Shown here piece after piece: positions 55,861 through 64,000 of a stretch of DNA of 64,000 nucleotides (position 1 is its first letter; every line of letters starts with the position of its first letter). The position numbers and the translations under genes were made by a program. The notes below the pieces were generated by a model that did no database searches, was not told the origin of the DNA, and saw only the letters and a list, made by a program, of their open reading frames with translations. The stretch covers positions 2,256,497 to 2,320,496 of the forward strand of contig ML677344.1 of NCBI GenBank assembly GCA_007922305.1. The letters run 5' to 3'. Origin of the DNA: Dermatemys mawii. Taxonomy: Eukaryota > Chordata > Testudines > Dermatemydidae.

Positions 55861-56455
55861 ATATCAATAATGCTCTTCGCTCCATTTCCTTGAAGCGACT
55901 GAGTCAGGCCTGTGAAGGATCCTGGATTATGCTATCAGGAGCTAACCCACACCTCCCCTCCCTGAAAGGACTCGGGTCCGGCGTGCACGGCCCACAAAGC
56001 TACCCAATGCTTCAGATGAGCGGAGGGCACGGATGGGGATTCGAGTTCTGCACGAGCCAAGCGGCAGATTGACAAGGCTTTCACCAGCCACCTCCCTTCG
56101 CCGTCGCTTAATGGTCGCTGTTTAACGAGTCAGCTTCTCCCCCTGCTTCCCCACTGAGCCCATCATTTCTGAGGCCAGCCGTAACACCCGGGGACAGGAA
56201 GGAAAAGCACCTGACATTCCAGCCTGCCTGACCCTGGCAGCTGTAAGCCGGGGCCTTGCCACAGATCACAGACTGTGTGTGTGCACGGGGGGACGGGGGA
56301 GGAAACGTGGAGCATGAGCCGGTGTGCTGTGCCGTGTGTGTTACTCCTGGAGTGTGCAACGGAGCAAGGGTCAGAGGAACATAGGATGGGGAGGACGGGC
56401 GGGGGGGCAGGAAGGGGAGAGGACCTTTGGAATTGACAAGGAAGCATGGAGAGAG
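55861..56455. other. unclassified non-coding segment
   Basis: Nothing recognised. Confidence 0.4.
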
Positions 56456-56458
56456 ATT

Positions 56459-56582
56459 AGGGTGACCAGACAGCAAGTGTAAAAAATTGAGACGGGGATG
56501 TGGGGGATAATAGGAGCCTATATAAGAAAAAGCTCCAAATATCGGGATTGTCCCTATAAAATCGGGACATCTGGTCACTCTA
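56459..56582 (+). mobile_element. short 'gaccagacagcaa' element, copy 4
   Basis: ttagggtgaccagacagcaagtg... 'taataggagcctatataagaaaaag' ... 'tccctataaaatcgggacatctggtcac'. The best-preserved copy. Its outermost ends (ttagggtgaccaga / tctggtcactctaa) are inverted for 13 of 14 bases. Confidence 0.82.
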
Positions 56583-56589
56583 AGAGAAA

Positions 56590-56680
56590 CACAGGGCCAG
56601 ATCCTCAGCTGGTGGAAATCAGTGGGGTTCCATTGACTTTACTGCTGATTGATACCAGCTCAGGATCCGGCCAAGTGTCG
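56590..56680. repeat. palindromic 'ccagatcctcagct' element
   Basis: 'ggccagatcctcagctggtgg' at the left is answered by 'accagctcaggatccggcc' at the right, forming an imperfect hairpin with 'aatcagtggggttcc' in the arm. Better preserved than the copy at 16645. Confidence 0.6.
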
Positions 56681-59205
56681 CCTTCGCATCTTCCTGGGAT
56701 TAAATCTACAGAGACACTAGCGCCCATTGCAGTGCCAAAGACTCTGAGCCCAACTCAACAGAGAGCGTCAGAGGGGTCCTCCCAGCCAAGGCGCGGCGGG
56801 GTGGATATTTGCTGCATACGCTCTGCCTGTTTGCGACCATCCCGGTCCTTCCCGTGGCTAGGCGAACCTGCAGACGTGTCAGACACCCGTGACGGATCAT
56901 TTCTCCCTGCTGGTGAGCAGGGATGTGCCAGCCAGTGTGCAGGGGCCACAGATCGAGAGGAGGGGTGCTATGCCCCAGCTCCTCAACAGCCCCCCGGAGG
57001 GCCCCTGCAGTGGGCCAGACCCCCCGAGAGGTCCCGCTCTTCTGTCAGAATTGGCCATGCGGCCTCACTGCCCCTGAAACTCCTGGTTTACACCATGATC
57101 TCTGCCTAGCGAGTCCAACTGAGAGAGAATCCTGGACAGAGACTTTTTGCCCTCTTCAGCGATCAAAGTATATGAGACCAGGCAGCCTTTCCCCAGCAGA
57201 ATAGGGTTAATTAGTCAACTGGAACACAGCATCGAGGGGTCCTGAGGTTAGCCTAGGGAAGCAGAACCCTGCAAACAACTGCTGCTGTAGCGTTTCCAGT
57301 TTCTGCTTAAGCAACAGGTGTTTCGTAGCATCGGAGACGCTACAGATGGGAAAGACCAGCTGCCTCTCCCGGCTCTTCCAGATGCTGGTCCCTAGCTGAC
57401 TGCTGCCAGCGGGAGAGCTTTGGGTGCAGGATCGGGCCCATGGTTTGGGTGGAAGGAGAGTTCAGGGTGGTTGGTCTGTTATTTCCCCTTTGTGGCACTT
57501 ATATCTCTGCCTCCACTCTGGGGTACGGCTTGGGCACAGGCAGGAAAACCCAGCCCAACCACCAGCAATCACGTTGCTGGCTGCGTCCCCCAGGCTGCCG
57601 ACCGGCTGCACCTGACTTAATGAAGCTTCACTGATCCGACATGATTTACAATAATGCTGCCAGAGCTGGTAATTGCCGTGCCGTGTTCCATTTACATCCC
57701 CCCCACCTTGGCCAGGCGTGCTGTGCCCTGCTCCATGCGGGGCTGCGTGTCCCCGTGTGCCAAGCATAATGGGAACCTGCTCTGCTCTGCCAGGGAGCAG
57801 CTGGCAAAGCTAGGCCGCAGAACAGCCTCTGTGGTGAATTGACTGTAATGGAACTTACAGTTGCTATATCTTAGGGCAGGTTTCATGGGGTAGGGGCCTT
57901 CGCTAATAGGGAAACCTGCTCTTTTGAAGGCGAACTTCTCTAGGGAGCGGGAAGGTTGTTTATGTTTTGCTTTTGGGCTATTTTAGGCGGCACAAAGAGA
58001 AGGCCTGAAAGTAGATTTCTTCCTGCTTGTTATTTAACGTTAGACCGTCAGGTCTGGATTTGCTGGATGACTCATTGGAGGTCTCAGTGATGTCCACTGT
58101 GAGCTCTCGCTGCTTTCCATGGAAGGAGCCAGGTGAGATCTTTAACACGGACAACTTTTCTCCCAAGCATGTCTGAGGCCTTGGAGTTAAATAAGGCTCA
58201 GAGGAAAAGCGCGCTCAGTGGCCTGAATGACCGGCACTCCCCCAGCCAGTTAAAAAGCTTGCTTAGTGCCTTTGATGTCACGATCCTGCAGGTTCTCCCA
58301 GCAGCCACAATGTCCTCAAGGGAACACAGGAGAGGCCAGACCAGAATATCTCATCAAAACGCTGGCAGGAAGAAACCCGCCTCTCTTTGAAAGAAATGAG
58401 AACAATAATCGCCATAAAAAACTCACTCAGGCTGCCCCAGGCCCCATGCCCTGGGCAGGGTCGGGGGGTCCAGCACCCTAGCTCCTCAGACAGCAGCTAA
58501 AGGCTGCAGCCCAGCTCCAGCTGGCACTGCTCCATGCATGTACCCGCAGCCCAAGGAAGCTTTGCTGCCCAGCACGCGGGGGGAGGGGGAGAGTGCAGGG
58601 CAGAGCCTGGTGCATGGAACAGGAGTGAATCTCATGCCCACCTGCCTGCCGCCGGCTAGAAAGGGGCAGGATGGGGGATGGGCACCTCCGAGGAGGCTCC
58701 TTGGCTTCCCTATCGAGGTGTTTAGTTCTGTCGTCTCCTCATCAGTCCCCCTTCCTCAGCGGCCCTGCAGCTGGACTCACGGTTGTGCAGGACTGGGTAT
58801 CCCTGGCCTCCCCTCCACCTTCTGCTCATACACTGGGCAGTATCCTGTCCCCCAGACAGCTGCCTTTCCTGACCTTCCCATCCCCTTGCTGACCAGTCCC
58901 GTTAGCTGAAATCACTCCCCGGCACCATCTCCGGGCAACTGGCCGCCTGCCAGAGCATTCGCATTGGGCTGCAATTTCCCCGCGGGGCTGCGGTGGAAGC
59001 TGGTGATTTCAGGAGCCGCGACGCTGCCATTACCTGCCGGGGAGCTGTCATTGCCAGCGCGGGGTGGGGGATTTGCAGCAGCCCTGTCATTACCAAAGGC
59101 AGCTGATTTTATACATCCCTGGGGGGGTCCCCCATCCCGCTGGGTCCCTGGCCCTGCGCATACAGTGGGGCTGGTGCATCGTCCGGATCCCCAGACGAAC
59201 ACCCC
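56681..59205. other. unclassified non-coding segment
   Basis: No gene recognised in 2.5 kb. Several open frames of 60-120 codons lack recognisable domains. At 59015-59090 the words cattacctgcc, tcattgccagc and tcattaccaaagg recur at about 35-bp spacing. Confidence 0.35.
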
Positions 59206-59208
59206 TCT

Positions 59209-59560
59209 GTGGCAGGGGTCTCCAAACTTTATGAAACGAGGGCCATATTAGACTTTTGAAGGGGCTTCGTGGGCCGAAGCGACTGTGAAAAAATTAAAAA
59301 TATGCAAAATCGTTAAAAAACACTACTCCACTGTGTCAGTGGTGCATTAAATTCTAAAGCAGCTAGAAAAGTTGCTGTATAATCAGTGCAACTACCATGA
59401 CATCACACAGCATATTTGTCAATACATTAACAATCATTTCACATTATTTTTTAATTTCATTTATTTCTAAAAACTCACAGATTTGTATCACACAAATACA
59501 CATACTCAAAGGCTTGGCTGTACTTTGGTAAGAGAAGATCCAAGTTCCCATTGTTGGGTG
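59209..59560. mobile_element. hAT-like element, one end only
   Basis: tggcaggggtctccaaactttatg is a hAT (Charlie-like) terminus. The AT-rich body follows ('gagggccatattagacttttg', 'cgtgggccgaagcgactgtg') but no inverse terminus is found, so it is truncated at the right. Confidence 0.55.
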
Positions 59561-59863
59561 GGACTGTTTGGTTCTATTAGTGCTGTAGTTCAAATGTAAT
59601 CATTATGAAATTGTTAATTTCCATCTCTGTGCCGTCCCTCTCCCTTTGCTCCTCCAGCCGCTGCCGTGTCCCCTCCTTTGCTCCTCCAGCCGGGCCACAG
59701 GGGCACTCACCCTTCTGCACATGGGGCCACTGGTAGTAGCTCGCATGGGGAAGCAACGGCAGCTTCTCCATATGCCTGCTCAGCTCCGGGGCTGGACAAA
59801 TTGAAGCTGCAGGGTTTGCAGCCCCCTGCTCTGTGCCAAGACATGCCAGTGATTTGTTAATGA

Positions 59864-59877
59864 CCACAAGGGGGCAG
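59864..59877 (+). promoter_or_regulatory. CTCF-like motif, one mismatch
   Basis: ccacaagggggcag differs from the core consensus at one position (A for Y). Confidence 0.3.
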
Positions 59878-59924
59878 GACGGAACCAGCTAGTAACAAGC
59901 CAGCAATTACCCTGCAAGCGTCCA

Positions 59925-60050
59925 TGTAGGGTAACCAGAAGTCCTGATTATATAGGGACAGTACCAATTTTGGGGTCTTTTTTTATATAAGCTCCTATAA
60001 CCCCCCACTCCCCATCCCGATTTTCACATTTGCTGTCTGGTCACCCTCTG
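59925..60050 (-). mobile_element. short 'gaccagacagcaa' element, copy 5
   Basis: Antisense copy: gggtaaccagaagtcctgattat... 'tttttttatataagctcctat' ... 'ttcacatttgctgtctggtcaccct'. Confidence 0.78.
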
Positions 60051-60477
60051 TCCATGAAGGGTGTCCTCGGCACTGAGGAGGTGTAGCTACCCTCATTTCC
60101 CACATTCCTAGTGGATAACAGTCTACTACTGCTACCAGCTGGCGGAGCCGCTTTTCCAGCTCATGGGGTAGGTGTCCGAGCTGCAGTGCTGAGGATCCCA
60201 AGGTCACGTCCTCCATGGTGGGGTCATTACCCTGTTCAGTCCTCACTTGGGCAAAACTCCCATTGACTTCCCAGTTAAACAGGAGGGTCTTGGCATTTCC
60301 ATGACGTTTCCTATGTTGTTTTCTTTCGGAGGCTCAGGGTCCTTTCAGTCATAAGGGCTGAATAATTAAATCTACTCTTCATTCCAGTTGACGATCATTA
60401 ACGAACCCAAACTGGGATACTCCAAGGGGGCAGGCAAATGGTTGTCGCACTCTGAGGGGCCAGGACGGTTAGAAGTT

Positions 60478-60515
60478 CCTTTGGTCTGACCCAGTGTGGC
60501 CGTTCTTATGTAAAG
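60478..60515 (+). mobile_element. CR1 LINE extreme 3' end
   Basis: 'cctttggtctgacccagtgtggccgttcttatg' is the CR1 terminal block. Upstream sequence is too decayed to assign. Confidence 0.65.
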
Positions 60516-62157
60516 GAGATGGTGGCGGTGTCTCCAGACGTTGCCAATGGTGTAGATGTAGAACGTACCCAGCTTGCTCCACTCTATCCGGGTCAGGCCC
60601 TGGAGCAGTGAAGCTGGGTCCACGCGGGGTTCAATGCGGGTTGTCCCCTGCCTGGAATCCGGGCTCACTATTTGGCCAGCTAGCCTGTGCTGAATTCGGT
60701 GCTGCCGTAGCTTCCTTGCCTTGATACCTGAGCAAGCCCGCTGCAGCCACGGGGCGACGACGCTGCGGGTCGACCCTGTGAGAGCGAAGGCGGCGAGTGG
60801 AGGGCAAAGGGTCTGAGGTTAGAAAAGGGATTTAAAAACTGACCCCCCTGCCCGGCTTAGACTGGGGTGGGAGACGCTTTTGTGTTCGTTTTGCGCTGGG
60901 ATGCGTTGTCTGTAACGACTTAGCTGGAGGCCCAAGTCCCTGCAGCAGCCAAGCCTAGTTGGGAGAGCCAGCCGGCGTGAGAGGAAACTGAGGCAGCAGC
61001 GAGCCTGAAGGCAGACCGCACTGCAGCACTGCCCCCTGCCTCACTGGTGGTCTCCGCAGCGTGGCCAATGAATGGCCAGGCCTTGGGGACTGACCGGTGT
61101 CTGCTCTCCCCAGGACGGTCCCGGCAGGTCATGGTGGCAGCCTGGCGCTCTAGGTGAGCTCTGGGTATTGCTGGGCCTGCTCCCTTCATAAGGCCCCATC
61201 CCCAGAGCCATCAAGTCAGCACTTCCTTGTGCTAGCCCCCCTCTAAAAGAGGAGCCCGCCGGGCACCGCTGTCATTCACCCGTCCCAGGGGCAGGACGGC
61301 AGAAGAAGCTCTTTTCACGTCCGTTCAGTAAGAGCCCATGGTCACCCAGCCAGCACAAGGGCTCTTCTGTTCACTCGGCCCAGCTCCATGCAGGGCACCA
61401 CACGACGGACGGCACCGCCAGGCCCGCCCCTGACTGCACAGCCCAGACAGCCGGTCCTCGGCCGCCAGCCCAGCACCCCCTTCCTTCGCGTTTCTCTTTG
61501 AACTCGGTTAACAGACTCCTGCTTTCGCCGGCTCTCAGGCCTGAAGGGAGCCGGCCTGTCGTCCAGCCCAGACCACGGGATACACCCAGCACGTCCCGCA
61601 GCAAGGCCACCGTTTTTGTGTGAGCTACAGTCTGGCTTAGAAAGTCATCGGGCCTTGCTGCAGAGCCCCCAGCGCGGGCGGAGGCCCCGCCAGGCCAGGA
61701 AAGGCAGGGGGGCAATGGTGCATTCGTTGGCTGCTGCCGGGCATTTGCTCGCAAACCGGCTGGTGGTCCTAATCTGCAGACCTGGCACAACAAGTGCAAC
61801 TTGGGCTCCGGAGAAGCTGGGACTGGAGTCCTGGGGGTCCGGGGGCAAAGCCCTGGGCACTGGGATTGCAGGGCAGAGCTGGGAGCTCTGGTTCAGGATG
61901 GGGGTGCATTGCGAGAGCTGGGGGCAGGCTCCCAGGCCGGGAAGAGCAGGGGCTGTAGGTCAGGACTGAGGTGCGCCGGCCGGGCTGGGCCCCAGGACTG
62001 TGTTCGCCTGGCGTGCTGCCGGACAAGTGAAGCTAGTTGCCCGGGAAGAGCTGCGAGGCGCCCAAGGGCCGGAGCGAGAGGAGGGGAGAAGACAGGATGC
62101 CACAGCCCAGACCCGACCCAGACACTTCCGTGCTCATAGAACGCTGTGAGTGACTCA

Positions 62158-62171
62158 GCAGCAGGGGGCGC
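62158..62171 (+). promoter_or_regulatory. CTCF-like motif, one mismatch
   Basis: gcagcagggggcgc differs from the core consensus only at the first base. It is the first of two similarly oriented motifs 54 bases apart. Confidence 0.4.
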
Positions 62172-62211
62172 CGTCCCCGCTGAGTTTGTGCTACACCGAT
62201 GCCCCCATGTA

Positions 62212-62225
62212 GCTCTAGGGGGCGG
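62212..62225 (+). promoter_or_regulatory. CTCF-like motif, two mismatches
   Basis: gctctagggggcgg, same orientation as the motif at 62158. Confidence 0.3.
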
Positions 62226-63197
62226 TGGGGTCATTTTGGAGCCCACGGCCGCCAGGGCGTCTAACAGAGGTCGTCTCCAAACCAGACTCTGGGATCCCCA
62301 CGCCTCGGAATGTCGGCCCTTTGAATTTCGGTTCTGAACCCCAGTTCTGCAGCCCCTGCCCGTCTGTAACACGCTCCCTGGTGTCCTGGCCTCATTCCAC
62401 CTCCAGCCTCCGACTCCCCGACAATCCCGTTGTTCATCTCGGCATCGCCCCGCCCCAGAAGCAGCTGCCAGTCAGCGCCGGGTGGAGCGAAAGCGCGCCC
62501 CAGGTCTGTAAAGCGCCTCGCTGCCTGGGAAAGGTGCTGTGCAAAAGGCTCACTAATGATAATTAATACTAATTTCCGTGTACCCTTTCCCGCACGCCCA
62601 CAGTGCATTACGCCTGTAACCATCACAACGGGGCCTTTATCCCTAGCGTGGGAGCTGGCTGTGAAGGCGGCTGTGCTGCGGGGGACTAAAAATATCTAAC
62701 AATTATATTGTTAAACAAAGAGCCTACTCAGGCTGGATTTCTGCCCACTCCCCAGCCCTCTCCCGGTTATTTCTATACAGCCCTGATTTCCCTGTGGTGC
62801 TCGGGGGGACGGTTCCCCTGCATAGCACTTGCCTCTGGAGCTTCTGCCTTGGGAGAAGAAATGGGACATGGTTGTAGCCTACAGGGGGACTGGTTATTGG
62901 GGCTGCTGGCTGGAAGCAGAGGGAGCCTGCGGTTCCCCCCGGGGCTGTTTGATTCCCATCTTGTGCCGCCCGCAAGGTGTCCCTCGATCCTGACCTGGAC
63001 TCTGGAGTCCTGGAAGGGCCAGGTGAGTGCCCAGCACAGCAGAAACGCAGCTCCCAGAGCGAGTTACAGTGGGAATGCCAGCTGAGACCAGAGAACTTTT
63101 GTCTCCTTCCCAGCTTGGGGGCCCCCGGCCTTGGGGTCGGGTGAGCCGATTCAGCTGGGATGCCTAAGAAAAGCATCTAAATCTCAGCCTATGTCTC

Positions 63198-63773
63198 TGT
63201 CACGGAGTCCCCGGGGCGATGGTCTGGACCTGCTCCTTAAGAAGCCAGTCAGGACTCTGAGGGGAAGCTTCTTCTCCATAAACAGCCTGTCTCCAAGGCT
63301 AGGAGCTTCACAGCTTCCACCTTCCTGGGTCTGACCTCAGAGCATTCAGCACCTTCTGCCCCTCCGTGCGCTTCCCACAGCGAGCCCGCCAGGCAGGGTC
63401 CTGGGGAAGCCCGTGGGTCCTGCACCCCAACTCCACAGTCAGACGTGACTCTCAGCCAGCCAGTGAAACAGAGGCTTATTAGATGACAGGTGATTTAAGA
63501 CAGATCTTGTAGGTGCAGCGAACGCGCCCCCTCTGCTGGGTCCATTTTGGGGTCCAGAGCGCCAGGCCAGCCTGCCTGTAGCTCTCTGCCTCTTCCCAGC
63601 CAGACCCAGACTGACCCTCACTCCCCAGCTCCTCCCCTGCTTCCTTTGTCTCCTTCCCGGGCAGGAGGTCAGGTGACCTCTTCCCCCCACCTGGAGTCAA
63701 GTTATAGCTTCAGGCATGGACACCTTCACACAATAGTCAGAGGAGCCATGGAGAGCATTTCTATTCCCTTACA
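63198..63773 (-). mobile_element. solo LTR, family A, 576 bp
   Basis: A minus-strand copy between gtctc duplications at 63193-63197 and 63774-63778. On the minus strand the polyadenylation signal is altered to AATAAG (complement cttatt near 63465). The U3 terminus reads tgtaaggg where other copies have tgtgacgg. Confidence 0.85.
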
Positions 63774-63778
63774 GTCTC

Positions 63779-64000
63779 CCATTGATTCCCAACCCAAGAT
63801 GCCCCCATCCCGGAGGCATGCGTGCTCACGGCCCCATAGGATTTCCTCTCCTTGCCCAGAGCCCCCTCCTGGTCCCAGCAGATTGGCCAACCTCTGCTCA
63901 GGCAGCTGCTCTCTTCAGCACCCCTGGGAGAAGGGGTCGGGTGAGGAGGTCGCTGAGATGGGATGCCCTGGGGACAGGGATGTTCTTTCCTAGCCCTTGG
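63779..64000. other. unclassified non-coding segment
   Basis: No gene or repeat recognised to the end of the window. Confidence 0.4.

Larger units (their letters stand above)
60520..63190. other. GC-rich segment without a recognised gene
   Basis: CpG is more frequent here than elsewhere, especially near 60740-60800, 61250-61700 and 62030-62500. Open frames reach 159 codons on the minus strand (61893-62372), but none shows a domain I know. A distal promoter or CpG-island fragment is possible and not demonstrated. Confidence 0.35.

Noticed and set aside
1..64000. CRISPR arrays, operons, phage or plasmid modules
   Set aside because: No regularly spaced identical repeats and no compact gene arrays. 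The repeat content is that of a vertebrate nuclear genome.

Overview
This window looks like non-coding DNA from a sauropsid vertebrate. A turtle is most likely and a crocodilian is the main alternative. The assignment comes from the repeat community: CR1 LINE 3' ends of several subfamilies, MIR/CORE-type tRNA-derived SINEs, Penelope-like elements (PLEs) with hammerhead ribozyme motifs, several non-autonomous DNA-transposon families (MITEs), hAT-like elements and solo LTRs. Base composition is mixed, open frames are short and sit in every frame, and I see no bacterial or viral gene organisation. I found no host protein-coding exon, functional tRNA or rRNA gene, or CRISPR array that I could defend. 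The window reads as intergenic or intronic.

Layout. 1-7.2 kb holds scattered CR1, MIR-like and MITE fragments. 7.2-11.7 kb is a dense transposon block with a 700-bp solo LTR, a five-layer nested insertion at 8.7-10.6 kb, a second solo LTR and a hAT-like MITE. 12-16.7 kb holds a C-rich tract, a (CA)n microsatellite, SINEs and AT-rich unique sequence. 16.7-18.8 kb holds one LTR, a PLE end with a ribozyme and a second LTR-like segment. 19-29 kb is mostly unclassified, with MITEs, SINEs and another solo LTR (21.2-21.8 kb). 29.1-31.2 kb is a decayed PLE with reverse-transcriptase and GIY-YIG remnants, interrupted by a MITE. 31-39 kb has scattered CR1 and SINE copies, including the longest CR1 (36.6-37.4 kb). 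39.85-41.5 kb packs four DNA transposons and a CR1. 42-53 kb alternates SINE and CR1 fragments with AT-rich segments that look like conserved non-coding DNA. 53.07-53.20 kb is a 127-bp stand-alone hammerhead unit with a target-site duplication. 53.2-64 kb is largely unclassified, becoming GC-rich after 60.7 kb, with CTCF-like motifs near 62.2 kb and a final solo LTR.

The strongest observations were read directly: target-site duplications around five LTRs of one family (5 bp each) and around two PLE copies (12 and 10 bp), and a comparison of hammerhead cores in four PLE copies, of which only the 53.1-kb copy keeps every conserved core base. Family assignments come from recall of consensus sequences, not from a search, and most boundaries without a stated duplication are good to about 10-30 bases.
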